Part shown: positions 18,787-27,997 of the stretch, piece by piece | How the letters are laid out: each line of letters starts with the position of its first letter | How positions within the stretch are numbered: position 1 is the stretch's first letter | NCBI GenBank assembly: GCA_013697635.1 | Contig: JACCWM010000153.1 | Span: forward strand, 1-37,046 | Length of the DNA: 37,046 nucleotides | Reading direction: 5' to 3' | DNA from: Lujinxingiaceae bacterium | GTDB lineage: Bacteria; Myxococcota_A; Bradymonadia; Bradymonadales; Bradymonadaceae | Position numbers and translations under genes: made by a program | The notes under the pieces: generated by a model | What the model saw: the letters and a program-made list of their open reading frames with translations, nothing else | What the model was told of the DNA's origin: nothing | Databases searched by the model: none

Positions 18787-19992
18787 TCAGTCTTTGGGAT
18801 CGGGCTTGAGGTAGGCCTTGCCGTCTTTGATCACGACCTGGAAGTCGACGTTGTTCGAGCCGCGTGTGTTGCGCAGGTGCTCGCGCTGCTGCTCCATCGA
18901 TTTCTTGACGCCCTCGTAGCTCAAGTTGGCCGTGGGCTCGTTGCAGCGCTGCTTGGCCTCGACGAGCTTGTTGTAGACCTGGCGAGCGTTGTCGTCGTCG
19001 CCGCCTGCGCTGGCTGGCGCCTCGGTGCGCCGCTGGATCACGCGGTTGATTCCCGTTGCACGCGGGGCCGCGGCGGGCGCGGATGCAGCCGGCGCCGTCG
19101 GGCTTGCCGGCTCAGAGCGCTGTACCGAGCGCGGCGCTTCGCCATCGCGGGTGAGCTTCTCTTTCATCTGGCGCAGCTTGCGAAGCTTGTCGTAGTCCGC
19201 GCCGCCCGTGGGCATGCCCGGCACCTCGTTGGTGACCTTTTGCGTGGTGCCCTCGTTGCCGCGCTCGAAGGCGCTGGCCACGGGCGCCGCACGCGGGCCG
19301 GCGCGCTCCTCGAGGCGGCGGCGCATCTCGTCGAGCTTGCTCTGGCGCTCATCGGGGGCGGGCGCCGCGCTTGCCGGCGCCGGTGCAGATACGCGCGGCG
19401 AGGAGGTCGGGCGATCCGTTGCCGGATCTTCGAGCACCTCGAGCTGGCGGCGAATCTCCTCAAGGCGCTCACGTTTGAGCCGCTCGCGTTCTTCGTTGCT
19501 GATCTCGGGGGCGCGGGCTACGGCGGGCTCGGGCTTTTTGTCGAAGTCGCCGCGCTTGTCCATGTCCTCGAATTCACGTTGTAGCTCGCCCAGATCTTCG
19601 ACCATATCGGCGTCGAAATCGAGCTCGTAGACATCCTCCTCTTCGCGATCGGCGCGGCGCGCGCGCCGCTCCTGATTGCGGCTGGCCTTTCGCAGGTCGC
19701 GCTTGTAGGTGCCCTCCTCGATCTGGCGAAGAATGCGGTTCCAATAGGTGCTGTAGGTGCTGAATTTTTGCACCACCGTACGAAGCCTGAACTTCTGCGC
19801 CGTATTGCGGATGAAGGTCTGCTCGAGGTCGTGCATCAGACGCACGACTTCCTTGCGCAGAAAGTCCGGTGGCAGCCGGTCGACGCCCATGAAGTAGCGC
19901 TCGTAGTTGACGCGCAGCCGGTCCATCTTCTGCTCGAGCTCGCTGAGCGCGGCGTCGATTTCACTGATTGATGCATTTTCCAGTCGAGCCAT
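18787..19992 (-). CDS. MXAN_5187-like conserved protein, coiled-coil
   Basis: A 401-residue soluble protein without signal peptide. Residues 10-105 form a conserved helical domain: IDAALSELEQKMDRLRVNYERYFMGVDRLPP, then RNTAQKFRLRT, then YWNRILRQIEEGTYKRD (each quoted in part). I recognise this as like the MXAN_5187 family of Myxococcota, from memory and not by search. Residues 110-330 are charged and Ala/Pro-rich, with several predicted coiled-coil stretches (ERLKRERLEEIRRQLEVLE). Residues 340-401 form a second conserved part (VYNKLVEAKQRCNE, then VDFQVVIKDGKAYLKP). The ATG at 19992 follows AAGGA. Molecular function is not known. It is convergent with the CWB2 gene and divergent from the btuF-like gene. 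Confidence 0.8.
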   Translation of the reverse strand: MARLENASISEIDAALSELEQKMDRLRVNYERYFMGVDRLPPDFLRKEVVRLMHDLEQTFIRNTAQKFRLRTVVQKFSTYSTYWNRILRQIEEGTYKRDLRKASRNQERRARRADREEEDVYELDFDADMVEDLGELQREFEDMDKRGDFDKKPEPAVARAPEISNEERERLKRERLEEIRRQLEVLEDPATDRPTSSPRVSAPAPASAAPAPDERQSKLDEMRRRLEERAGPRAAPVASAFERGNEGTTQKVTNEVPGMPTGGADYDKLRKLRQMKEKLTRDGEAPRSVQRSEPASPTAPAASAPAAAPRATGINRVIQRRTEAPASAGGDDDNARQVYNKLVEAKQRCNEPTANLSYEGVKKSMEQQREHLRNTRGSNNVDFQVVIKDGKAYLKPDPKD

Positions 19993-20101
19993 GATGACGT
20001 CCTTCGACCTTTGGCCAAGATTTGGTATGACCAGTGCAGTCTATCAGCACAAATGCTGATTTCAAACTTCTACGCATGACAAAAAAGCGACCACGATCAA
20101 C

Positions 20102-21037
20102 ATGCGAACGCACATCTTCTTGGCCATCGCGATCTTGTTTGCCGCCCTGGCAGGCGCCTGCCAGCTGTCGCCCAGCGCGCCGACAGCCGCCGAGCCGGCA
20201 ACCCCCGGCGAGCCGGACGCAAAAGCGCGTGTCGTGGCCAGCGCCCAGCTGCCCGGGTCTGCGGCGCGCATCGTCTCGCTTGCGCCCAACGTCACCGAGA
20301 TTATCTTCGCGCTGGGCCTGGGCGACAAGCTTGTGGGCGCGACGCGCTACTGCGATTATCCGGCGGCAGCACTCGACTTGCCACGCATGGGCGGTATGCT
20401 CGATCCAGACTTCGAGGCGATCGTCGCCGCGCGCCCCGATCTGGTCATCGGCGTGCTCGGCGGCGGCGACAGCCGCATCGGCCCGCGTCTCGAGCGCGCC
20501 AAGATTCCGTACGCTTTTTTGCAGATGGACACGATCGCCCAGACCTTTGCCGGCATCGAACAGCTCGGGGAGTTGGCCGGCGACGCAGACGGCGGCCGCG
20601 CGCTTGCTGCCACACTTCGACAAGAGCTCTTCGAACTTGCCCGAGAGCTTGCGCCGCTCGGCGACGCGGCCCGGCCCAGCGTGCTCATGGTCTATGACCA
20701 CCAACCCGTCGTGGCCGCCGGCCCGGGCAGCTTTGGCCATGAGCTCATTGAGCTCGCCGGGCTGAGAAACGCTGCGGCCTCGATCGATAACCCCTACCCC
20801 GTGCTCGACATTGAAAAGGTCTTCGAGCTCGACCCCGACCGCCTGATCGACGCCACGATGTCGCGCTCCGAAGAACATATGATGGGTTTCTGGCACCAAC
20901 ATGGCTCGCTTCGCGCGGTGCGCGAGGGCGCGATCGTGCGTTTTCCCGACCCCGTGCTCCTTCGCGCCGGCCCCCGGCTGCCTGAGGCGCTCAAGATCGT
21001 GGCCACAGCCACTGCAACCCGGGATTTGGCGCCTTGA
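20102..21037 (+). CDS. BtuF-like periplasmic substrate-binding lipoprotein
   Basis: A 311-residue lipoprotein (signal peptide, lipobox LAGAC, Cys20). From residue 55 it has the helical-backbone metal receptor fold of class III binding proteins: RIVSLAPNVTEIIFALGLGD, then VGATRYCDYP, then DFEAIVAARPDLVIG. This pattern is closest to cobalamin-binding proteins such as BtuF, but heme or siderophore binding cannot be excluded. It passes the ligand to the permease and ATPase encoded just downstream; the permease start overlaps its stop codon. The 109-base gap to the divergent gene is too short for a full cobalamin riboswitch and I see no B12 box, so control by that route is unlikely. Confidence 0.88.
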   Translation: MRTHIFLAIAILFAALAGACQLSPSAPTAAEPATPGEPDAKARVVASAQLPGSAARIVSLAPNVTEIIFALGLGDKLVGATRYCDYPAAALDLPRMGGMLDPDFEAIVAARPDLVIGVLGGGDSRIGPRLERAKIPYAFLQMDTIAQTFAGIEQLGELAGDADGGRALAATLRQELFELARELAPLGDAARPSVLMVYDHQPVVAAGPGSFGHELIELAGLRNAAASIDNPYPVLDIEKVFELDPDRLIDATMSRSEEHMMGFWHQHGSLRAVREGAIVRFPDPVLLRAGPRLPEALKIVATATATRDLAP

Positions 21038-22083
21038 GAGCTCCCCTTCGCATGCCGCGGCTGTTGCTCGCGCTCGCTGTTGCCGGCGTTGCCTGGGCGC
21101 TTGCCGCCACCGCCGCGCTCGTGCACGGCAGCTCCGGCTTCGGGCCTGTCGATCTCGTTCAAACGCTGTTTGGCGCAGGGCTCGACGACACCCAACGGGC
21201 CATCTTGTTGCACGCGCGCCTGCCCCGCGTCTTTTTTGCGGGCTTTGTCGGCGCAGCGCTCGCCACGGCCGGGGCGGTCTTCCAGGCCGTGCTTCGAAAC
21301 CCTCTGGCCGATCCCTACATTCTGGGCGTCTCCGGCGGCGCCGCGCTCGGCGGCACCTTGCTCTTGACCTTTGGCGCGGTGAGCCTTGGCGGCGTCATGA
21401 TCGGCGTTCCACTCGCGGCCTTTTTGGGCGCGCTCGGCGCGCTCGGCATCATCTTTACGGTGGCTGGCTGGACGCCGCCCGGCCACTCGGGCACCTACGT
21501 GCTCTTGTTGACCGGTGTGATCGTCAACGCCTTCGCCGCCTCGGTCATCATGTTCTTGAAGAGTATCGTTTCGGCCCAAAAAGCCCAAGAGCTGCTCTTC
21601 TACCTGATGGGCTCGCTGGCCGTCGAGGGCACGAGCACTCTGGCGATGGCCGGTGTCGCCGTGGTCATCTCGGCCTGCATCCTCGGGCTGCTCTGGCTTG
21701 CCCGTGACCTCAACTTGATGACGCTCGGCGACGACGAGGCCGCCTCGCTCGGCGTGGACGTGGCGCGCACGCGCCTGGTTTGCGTGATCTTATCGAGCAT
21801 CGCTGTGGCCGTGGCCGTGGCTTATTCGGGGATCATCGGCTTCGTCGGCCTGGTCGTGCCCCACGGCATCCGCCTGCTCGTCGGCCCCGATCACCGCGTG
21901 CTACTGCCCACCTGCGCGCTGGGCGGCGCGGCATTTTTGACGCTGGCCGACTTGCTCGCCAGATCGGCCTTTGGCTTGTTCTCGACCACCTTGCCCGTCG
22001 GCGTGATCACGTCGATGATCGGCGCCCCGCTCTTCATGGTCTTTTTGTGGCGCTCGCTCAAATCCCAGGGAGCCATGCGATGA
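21034..22083 (+). CDS. BtuC/FecCD-family ABC permease
   Basis: A 349-residue inner-membrane permease with about ten hydrophobic helices, the standard size. Family marks are RLPRVFFAGFVGAALATAGA, NPLADPYILGVSGGAALGG and GIIGFVGLVVPHGIRL. The frame opens with a TTG at 21034 that overlaps the stop of the binding protein (TTGA); an ATG at 21052, six codons later, is an equally likely start. It forms a dimer that moves a corrinoid or iron complex through the membrane, powered by the ATPase encoded next. Confidence 0.93.
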   Translation: MRAPLRMPRLLLALAVAGVAWALAATAALVHGSSGFGPVDLVQTLFGAGLDDTQRAILLHARLPRVFFAGFVGAALATAGAVFQAVLRNPLADPYILGVSGGAALGGTLLLTFGAVSLGGVMIGVPLAAFLGALGALGIIFTVAGWTPPGHSGTYVLLLTGVIVNAFAASVIMFLKSIVSAQKAQELLFYLMGSLAVEGTSTLAMAGVAVVISACILGLLWLARDLNLMTLGDDEAASLGVDVARTRLVCVILSSIAVAVAVAYSGIIGFVGLVVPHGIRLLVGPDHRVLLPTCALGGAAFLTLADLLARSAFGLFSTTLPVGVITSMIGAPLFMVFLWRSLKSQGAMR

Positions 22084-22850
22084 ACCCCACATCCCTGTCA
22101 TGCCAGGGCATCGGCCACCGCTTCGCAGCGCACACGATCCTCCAAGACGTCAGCCTTGCCACCTCGCCCGGCCAATCGCTCGCGATCGTCGGCCCCAACG
22201 GCGCCGGCAAGACAACCTTGCTTCGCATCCTGTCGGGCCTGCTTACCGCGGCCAGCGGCCAGGTAAGCCTGGGCGAGCGTGCAGTCTCCTCGCTGAGCCG
22301 GCGCGAGATCGCCCACCACCTGGCCGTCGTCCCTCAGGCACGCCCACAGGTCTTCGACTTCAGCGCTCTCGAGCTCGTCTTGATGGGCTTTCACGCCCGC
22401 AGCGCGCGCTTCTCGCTGCCGTCATTGGCGCAACAGACCCAGGCGCTCGCCACCATGGACAGGCTGGGCATCGCTTCGCTCGCAAACCAGGCCGCCTCGC
22501 TCTTGAGCGGCGGCGAGTTGCAGCGCACCCTGATGGCTCGTGCGATGGTCAGCGAAGCGCCGATCTGGCTGCTCGACGAGCCCACCGCAAGCCTCGATCT
22601 CAAACACCAACTCACCCTGCTCGAAGAGCTTCGCCACCACTGCCAACAGGGCGGCAGCGCGATCGCGATCCTCCACGACCTCGCCCTGGTCCACCAATTC
22701 TTCGACCAGGTCGCGATTCTCGACGCCAACCGCATCGTCGCCATCGGCCCGCCCGACGATGTGCTCGATGAGCAGCGCGTCAGCCAGGTGTTTGGCCTCA
22801 GAATGCACCGCGGTTTGGTGTCAGGCCGGGTGGTCTGGGTGGCAGGCTAG
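22080..22850 (+). CDS. ABC transporter ATPase (BtuD/FecE-like)
   Basis: A 256-residue ATPase starting at the ATG at 22080, which overlaps the permease stop (ATGA). The reading frame is open further upstream inside the permease gene, but those residues have no ABC features. Motifs: Walker A GPNGAGKTT, Q-loop in VVPQARPQ, signature LLSGGELQ, Walker B IWLLDEP, and H-loop ILHD. All catalytic residues are present. It completes a binding protein/permease/ATPase importer operon. Its stop lies 7 bases from that of the convergent threonine synthase gene. Confidence 0.94.
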   Translation: MNPTSLSCQGIGHRFAAHTILQDVSLATSPGQSLAIVGPNGAGKTTLLRILSGLLTAASGQVSLGERAVSSLSRREIAHHLAVVPQARPQVFDFSALELVLMGFHARSARFSLPSLAQQTQALATMDRLGIASLANQAASLLSGGELQRTLMARAMVSEAPIWLLDEPTASLDLKHQLTLLEELRHHCQQGGSAIAILHDLALVHQFFDQVAILDANRIVAIGPPDDVLDEQRVSQVFGLRMHRGLVSGRVVWVAG

Positions 22851-22857
22851 CGCCGGA

Positions 22858-24129
22858 CTACTGCTCGCCAGTGAGCGCGTTGAGTTGGGCTGCGATCTCG
22901 ACATGATGTGCAGGCCGCTCGAAGAGGCTTGCCAGCGCGGGTGGGATCTCCACGGGGCGGCCGATCAGCGGCTCGACGATCTGTTCGAACTTGGCAGGGT
23001 GGGCGGTGGCGACGACGATCCAGGGTGTGGCAGGCAATTGCTCGCGCACGCACATGGCAACGGCCGTATGTGGGCAAAAAACCTCACGGTAGCGCTCCAG
23101 GCCGTCGCGGATCGTCTCCTCAATCATGGCATCATCAACACTGAGCGCGCGGATCGCTGTGCGAAGCGCGTCGTCGTCGGCAAAGAGGTGGCGCACGCGC
23201 TCCATGTTACTTGGATCGCCGACATCCATGGCCGAAGCCAGTGTTGAGACCGATGGCCGCGGCTGCCAGCCGCTGCCGCCGAGAAAATCGACGATCGGGC
23301 GATTGGCGTTGGTCGCGAGCATGATCTCGCGAATCGGCAGACCCATCTCGTGGGCCCACATGCAGGCCAATGCGTTACCCAGATTGCCCGTAGGGATGAC
23401 AAAGCCCGCGTTCTGTCCGCTCTGGCGAAAGTGCCACAGGCTTGCACACGCATAGTAGATCATCTGGGGAAGCACGCGCCCGATATTGATGCTGTTGGCC
23501 GACGACAAACGCTTGTTCTCGCGCCACCAGGGGTCGGCAAACGCGTCCTTGACCAGGCGTTGGCAATCGTCGAAGACGCCGCGCACGGCAAAGGCGCGCA
23601 CATTGTCGCCCCAACAAGTGAGCTGGTGTTCCTGGCGCGGCGAGACCTTGCCAAGCGGGTAGAGCACCTGAACTTCGATGTTGGGCTTTTGATGAAAGGC
23701 CGACGCAACCGCCCCGCCCGTATCGCCCGAGGTCGCCACCAGGATCGTCAAGGGCCGCGCGTCGCCAGCCGCCAGGCGGCTCAAGCAGCTCGCCAGAAAG
23801 CGTGCGCCGACGTCCTTGAAGGCGGCTGTCGGGCCGTGAAACAGCTCGAGGATCGAGGTCTGCTCGTCAAGGCGTTTGAGCGGCAGCGCGAAGTTCAACG
23901 CTTCTTTGCAGATCTGGGCGAGCGAGTCGGCGAGCGCATCGCCCTCGAAGAAGGGCGCCAGCAGGCGCGCGCCGATCTCGTCGACGCGCTCAAGCCCCAC
24001 AAAATCTTCGACGGCAAAGCGCGGCAGCGCCTCGGGCACATAGAGGCCGCCATCGGGCGCGAGGCCGTCGGACAGAGCCTGCGACAAGGTCACGGACGGC
24101 GAAGCGTTTCGAGTACTGACGAATTTCAT
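22858..24129 (-). CDS. thrC: Threonine synthase
   Basis: A 423-residue PLP enzyme that turns O-phosphohomoserine into threonine and phosphate, the last step of threonine synthesis. The N-terminus carries the family mark SDGLAPDGGLYVPE (19-32). The PLP Lys is Lys105 in HGPTAAFKDVGARF. SGDTGGA and PTGNLGNALA are phosphate-binding turns of the family. Length fits the E. coli-like class. The ATG at 24129 follows GGTGAG with a 5-base spacer. A terminator on the upstream side (24226-24246) separates it from the zinc-ribbon gene, so it should have its own promoter in 24130-24225. No threonine leader peptide is visible. Confidence 0.96.
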   Translation of the reverse strand: MKFVSTRNASPSVTLSQALSDGLAPDGGLYVPEALPRFAVEDFVGLERVDEIGARLLAPFFEGDALADSLAQICKEALNFALPLKRLDEQTSILELFHGPTAAFKDVGARFLASCLSRLAAGDARPLTILVATSGDTGGAVASAFHQKPNIEVQVLYPLGKVSPRQEHQLTCWGDNVRAFAVRGVFDDCQRLVKDAFADPWWRENKRLSSANSINIGRVLPQMIYYACASLWHFRQSGQNAGFVIPTGNLGNALACMWAHEMGLPIREIMLATNANRPIVDFLGGSGWQPRPSVSTLASAMDVGDPSNMERVRHLFADDDALRTAIRALSVDDAMIEETIRDGLERYREVFCPHTAVAMCVREQLPATPWIVVATAHPAKFEQIVEPLIGRPVEIPPALASLFERPAHHVEIAAQLNALTGEQ

Positions 24130-24225
24130 TGCGACTCACCGTTTCAAAAGTGGCTCTGTTCTGCAACCAATGTGGCCAAAACTTTGTGCCCCTGGCCCCC
24201 TGCTTGTCAAGGTTTCGCGACCGAC

Positions 24226-24246
24226 AAAAAGGCCCCCTGTGGGGGC
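24226..24246 (-). terminator. Rho-independent terminator after the zinc-ribbon gene
   Basis: On the minus strand the stop codon of the zinc-ribbon gene (24247-24249) is followed directly by the stem GCCCCC, loop ACA, GGGGGC (24232-24246), then C and five T's (24226-24230). A perfect 6-bp all-GC stem with a U tract is a classic intrinsic terminator. Confidence 0.85.
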
Positions 24247-25383
24247 TCAGTTGATTGGCGTCAGCCGCGTGCCGTCCTGGCTGCAGAAGCGGCAGACGTC
24301 GGAGTAGCGGGTGCCGCACTTTCGGCACAGCTTGCGCCGTGGGCCGAAGCCGCTGGCGGGCAGCGCGGTGATGCGGGCGTTGAGAATGGGGGTGAGCAGC
24401 TCGCCGTCGTTGGGGCAAAAGGCGGTGCCGGGCATGGCGTAATCGCGGCACTTCTTGCAGACGAGCAGCGGGATGGTCGGGGCGACCTGGGTGCTGTCGC
24501 TGGGCTCGATGATCGTCAGCTCCGTGCCGTCGTGGCGGCAGAGCACTTCTTTGGGCTTGGCCTCGACGCCGCAGCTGCGACAGACCCGAATGGCGTTGGC
24601 CGTGGCGGCGTCCTCGCGCGTGTCAGGAATCAGAGGCAGCCCGTCGATGTAGCAGTAGCGCGCGCCGTTCTCGTAGCGGCGGCCACAGTTCGTGCACTGC
24701 GAGCGCTGAATCGGGCTTTTGGTACGACTGACGAGCGCGTGCGGGTTGCGCGGCGCGGCACGCAGCGCACTGGCGTCGTAGGGGCAGAGCTCGAAGTGGG
24801 CATGAAAGAGGCGATGGCAGCGCGGACACTCGCGCTTGGAGGCCTGGGGGTTGGCCGAGAACACCATCTGGGTGGCCGCCGCCTGGGCGACGACGTTGCC
24901 GCTGATCATGGCCGAAGTTTCGCGCGCCACGGCCGGGACGACGTGGGCCTGCTCGAGGCTCAAGGCCGGTGTGGCCGATTGCTCGCTTGTGGCCAGCATC
25001 GCCGCACCCTCGTTAAAGACGAGCTGGCGCCGGCGCATCGCGCGCACCACGAGCAGGCCAAGCAGCATCAAGACCAGCGTCAATGGAATCAGGTAGATCC
25101 ACAAGACCGAGGAGAACAAAGTTCCGGCGGCGACCATCGTAGGGGCCTCAGTGACGGCCTGGTTTGGCGCCGTCGCATCGGAAAGGGTGTCAAGAGGGGC
25201 TGCTTTTTGCGCCAAGAGGCCCGATTGCTCCTGGGTGAGCGCCGGTATCTGGGCCGGTATTTGGGTGGGCGTCTGGGCCATCAAGGGCAGGGCTGCGCCC
25301 AATGATGCGATCAACAAAGCCGTGAGTGTGAGCCAAAGGCCCAAAGATGTTCGCTGCGGATTTATGCACGAGGAAGAAGACAT
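24247..25383 (-). CDS. Membrane protein with five cytoplasmic zinc ribbons
   Basis: A 378-residue protein from the ATG at 25383; the frame is open to 25452, but the likely promoter lies at 25424-25452, so the shorter form is chosen. Residues 12-36 look like a signal peptide (cut after PLMA). A Gln/Thr/Pro-rich segment follows, then a membrane helix at about 90-115 ending RAMRRRQ, which places the rest in the cytoplasm. Residues 186-370 contain five ribbon modules, each CxxC then 9-13 residues then CxxD (CPRC/CPYD, CTNC/CYID, CRSC/CRHD, CKKC/CPND, CRKC/CSQD). The Asp in place of a fourth Cys is regular. The family name is not known to me. A role as a membrane-tethered binding platform is inference. 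Confidence 0.82.
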   Translation of the reverse strand: MSSSSCINPQRTSLGLWLTLTALLIASLGAALPLMAQTPTQIPAQIPALTQEQSGLLAQKAAPLDTLSDATAPNQAVTEAPTMVAAGTLFSSVLWIYLIPLTLVLMLLGLLVVRAMRRRQLVFNEGAAMLATSEQSATPALSLEQAHVVPAVARETSAMISGNVVAQAAATQMVFSANPQASKRECPRCHRLFHAHFELCPYDASALRAAPRNPHALVSRTKSPIQRSQCTNCGRRYENGARYCYIDGLPLIPDTREDAATANAIRVCRSCGVEAKPKEVLCRHDGTELTIIEPSDSTQVAPTIPLLVCKKCRDYAMPGTAFCPNDGELLTPILNARITALPASGFGPRRKLCRKCGTRYSDVCRFCSQDGTRLTPIN

Positions 25384-25423
25384 TGTTCCATGACCTACCA
25401 GTCGGCCTGCTGACGTTGAAACA

Positions 25424-25452
25424 AATATAACAACGCTCTGGCAGGGGAACAA
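25424..25452 (-). promoter_or_regulatory. Likely promoter of the zinc-ribbon gene
   Basis: On the minus strand, TTGTTC (25447-25452) and TATATT (25424-25429) are separated by exactly 17 bases. The -10 matches the sigma-70 consensus in five of six positions, the -35 in three. Transcription would start near 25417, leaving a leader of about 34 bases before the ATG at 25383. Confidence 0.5.
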
Positions 25453-25476
25453 TGAACCAACTTGTCAAAGCTGGGA

Positions 25477-26550
25477 TCAGGCGCTTTCTATAAGCTCGAC
25501 AAGGCTCTTGGCGTAAGGCGCCCTGGCCACGCCCAGCTCGGTGATTATCGCCGTGACCAGATCGGCCGGAGTGACGTCAAAGGCCGGATGGGCCACGCCG
25601 ATGCCTTCGGGCGCCAGGCGGCGATCGCCGATGTGGGTGACCTCCTGGGCGGGGCGCTGCTCGATGACGATGTCGTCGCCGTGGGCGGTGGCCAGGTCAA
25701 TCGTCGAGATGGGCGCGGCCACATAGAAGGGGATGGCGTGGTGTTTGCACAACACGGCCAGCCCGTACGTGCCGATCTTGTTGGCGACGTCGCCGTTGGC
25801 GACGACACGGTCGGTGCCCACGATCACGGCGTCGACCTGGCCAAGCTTCATAAAATGCGCGGCCATGTTGTCGGTGATCAAGGTCGCCGGCAGCCCTTCC
25901 TGCAGACACTCCCAGGCCGTCAGCCGAGCACCCTGCAAGTAGGGCCGCGTCTCGTCGACCCACACGTGGGCGAGCTTTCCGGCGGCGTGACAGGCACGAA
26001 TGATACCCAGCGCCGTGCCATAGCCACCTGTGGCCAGCCCGCCGGTGTTGCAGTGGGTCAAGATTCTGGCGCCTGGATTGAAGAGCTCGGCGCCAAAGCG
26101 GCCCATGCGAAGGTTGTTCTCGCAGTCCTCATGGAGGATCGCGTCGGCTTCGGCGAACAGCGCCACGACCAGCTCGCGTGAGCTGCCTTCAAAGCTCGCA
26201 GCGAGCATCTGACAGCGCTCGATCGCCCAGAACAGATTGACCGCCGTGGGCCGCGTCTTGGCCAGCATCAGCGCAAGGCGTTCAAACTCGCTGGCGACCT
26301 GCTCACCCTGGTCTCGTCCGACGTACTCGCGCATGCCGAGCGCCAGGCCGTAGGCGGCCGCGATGCCGATCGCCGGCGCGCCCCGGATCACCATGTCGCG
26401 AATACCGGCGGCCACATCCTCGGCGGTTGCCATGCGATGCCACACCTCGCTTACCGGAAGCAGGCGTTGGTCGAGCATCTCGAGGTGGCCGTGAATCACG
26501 TTGCCGATCCAGCGAATCGGTACGACGCGTCTCTCTAATTGGGTGTCCAT
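25477..26550 (-). CDS. mtnA: S-methyl-5-thioribose-1-phosphate isomerase
   Basis: A 357-residue enzyme of the methionine salvage pathway that converts methylthioribose-1-phosphate to methylthioribulose-1-phosphate. Family marks are RGAPAIGIAAAYG (56-68), the catalytic Cys167 in HCNTGGLATGGYGTALG, VDETRP (198-203), and the catalytic Asp247 in GTDRVVANGDVANKIGTY. The ATG at 26550 is chosen over an upstream in-frame start at 26613, which lies inside gatB. It starts one base after the gatB stop, so it is the last gene of the gatC-gatA-gatB-mtnA run. Other methionine salvage genes are absent from the window. Confidence 0.95.
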   Translation of the reverse strand: MDTQLERRVVPIRWIGNVIHGHLEMLDQRLLPVSEVWHRMATAEDVAAGIRDMVIRGAPAIGIAAAYGLALGMREYVGRDQGEQVASEFERLALMLAKTRPTAVNLFWAIERCQMLAASFEGSSRELVVALFAEADAILHEDCENNLRMGRFGAELFNPGARILTHCNTGGLATGGYGTALGIIRACHAAGKLAHVWVDETRPYLQGARLTAWECLQEGLPATLITDNMAAHFMKLGQVDAVIVGTDRVVANGDVANKIGTYGLAVLCKHHAIPFYVAAPISTIDLATAHGDDIVIEQRPAQEVTHIGDRRLAPEGIGVAHPAFDVTPADLVTAIITELGVARAPYAKSLVELIESA

Positions 26551-26551
26551 G

Positions 26552-27997
26552 CTATTGACCTTCGAGCTTTGCACGAAGCAAATCGTTGACGATCTGGGGG
26601 TTGGCTTTGCCACGCGATTGCTTCATGACCTGGCCGACGAACCAACCGATGAGCGTGGTTTTGCCTTCGCGAAAAGCGCTCACCTGGCCGGGGTTTTGCT
26701 CGAAGATCTCGTCGATGATCTGGGTGATCGCGCCCTCGTCGCTGACCTGGACGAGACCCTTCTCTTCGACGATTGCGTCGGCCTCTTGACCGCTTTCGAC
26801 CATCGCCTCGAACACCTGCTTGGCAAGCTTTCCACTCAACACGCCCGTGTCGATGAGCTCGACGAGGCGAGCGAGCTGGGGCGGGCGAACGGGCACGGTG
26901 TCGATGGTTTGATCACCGCTGACCTCACGCAGGAGCTCGTTGATCACCCAGTTGGCGAGCACCTTGGGGTTTTTGGCATACCCCTCGATCGCCGCCTCGA
27001 AGTAATCGGCCACAGGTGCCGAGGCGCAGAGCACCTCGGCGTCGTGGGCACCGAGATCGTAGGCCTCGACAAAGCGCGCGCGTTTTTTAGCCGGCAGCTC
27101 GGGCATCGCCGCTCGCACGCGCTCGAGCCAGGCCGAATCGATCACGAGCAGCGGCAGATCGGGCTCTGGAAAGTAGCGGTAGTCGTGTGACTCCTCCTTG
27201 GAGCGCATGCTGAAGGTGACGCCCTTGTTCGGATTGTAGAGCCTGGTCTCCTGCACGATTTTTTGGCCCGCCTCGATCAGATCGATCTGGCGGCGCACCT
27301 CGTAGTTGATCGCGTCCTTGATGAACTTAAAGGAGTTGATGTTCTTGAGCTCGGCGCGCGTTCCCAGCTCGGCCTGGCCGTGGAGGCGCACCGAGACATT
27401 GGCATCGCAGCGAAAGCTGCCCTCCTCCATGTTGCCATCGCACACGCCCAGATAAACGACGATGCTGTGCAGCTCCTTGAGATAGGCCACGGCCTCATCG
27501 GACGAGCGCAGATCGGGTTCGCTGACGATCTCAATGAGCGGCACGCCAGCGCGGTTGAGATCGACCAGGCTCACCGGCTTGCCCTCGAGGTGCGAGGACT
27601 TGCCCGCGTCCTCTTCCATGTGAATGCGCATCACGCGCACGCGCCTGCTCAAACTTTCGAGCTCGACGGTGAGCGAGCCGTGCTCGCAGATCGGGTGCAC
27701 ATGCTGGCTTATCTGATAGCCCTTGGGCAGATCGGGGTAAAAGTAGTTCTTGCGCGCGAACTGGCTGGTCGGCCGAATCTCACAGCCCAGTGCAAGCCCG
27801 GCACGGATGGCGAACTCCACGGCCTGCTTGTTGAGCACGGGCAGCGCGCCGGGCAGTCCCAGATCGACCTCGCAGACCTGTGTGTTGGGCGCGGCGCCAA
27901 AGGTGGTCGGCGCGGAGCTGAAGATCTTGGAGTCGGTCAAAAGCTGGCAGTGCACTTCCAGTCCGATGACCACTTCGTATTTGTCGTAGACGCTCAC
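26552..27997 (-). CDS. gatB: Asp-tRNA(Asn)/Glu-tRNA(Gln) amidotransferase subunit B
   Basis: A 481-residue subunit that binds the mischarged tRNA and activates the carboxyl group with ATP in the GatCAB complex. The N-terminus [15 protein letters not shown], plus [30 protein letters not shown] and [14 protein letters not shown], are full GatB/PET112 signatures. The C-terminal YqeY-like tail ends [15 protein letters not shown], as usual. It starts with GTG at 27997, overlapping the gatA stop (GTGA). Presence of the full complex suggests that the organism makes Gln-tRNA and/or Asn-tRNA indirectly. Confidence 0.97.
   Translation of the reverse strand: MSVYDKYEVVIGLEVHCQLLTDSKIFSSAPTTFGAAPNTQVCEVDLGLPGALPVLNKQAVEFAIRAGLALGCEIRPTSQFARKNYFYPDLPKGYQISQHVHPICEHGSLTVELESLSRRVRVMRIHMEEDAGKSSHLEGKPVSLVDLNRAGVPLIEIVSEPDLRSSDEAVAYLKELHSIVVYLGVCDGNMEEGSFRCDANVSVRLHGQAELGTRAELKNINSFKFIKDAINYEVRRQIDLIEAGQKIVQETRLYNPNKGVTFSMRSKEESHDYRYFPEPDLPLLVIDSAWLERVRAAMPELPAKKRARFVEAYDLGAHDAEVLCASAPVADYFEAAIEGYAKNPKVLANWVINELLREVSGDQTIDTVPVRPPQLARLVELIDTGVLSGKLAKQVFEAMVESGQEADAIVEEKGLVQVSDEGAITQIIDEIFEQNPGQVSAFREGKTTLIGWFVGQVMKQSRGKANPQIVNDLLRAKLEGQ

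Noticed and set aside
19993-20101. Cobalamin riboswitch before the BtuF-like gene
   Set aside because: Space of 109 bases is too short and no B12-box-like sequence was seen.
23350-25305. 651-codon rightward open frame across thrC and the zinc-ribbon gene
   Set aside because: Antisense to two clear genes and runs through an intrinsic terminator; no protein-like motifs.
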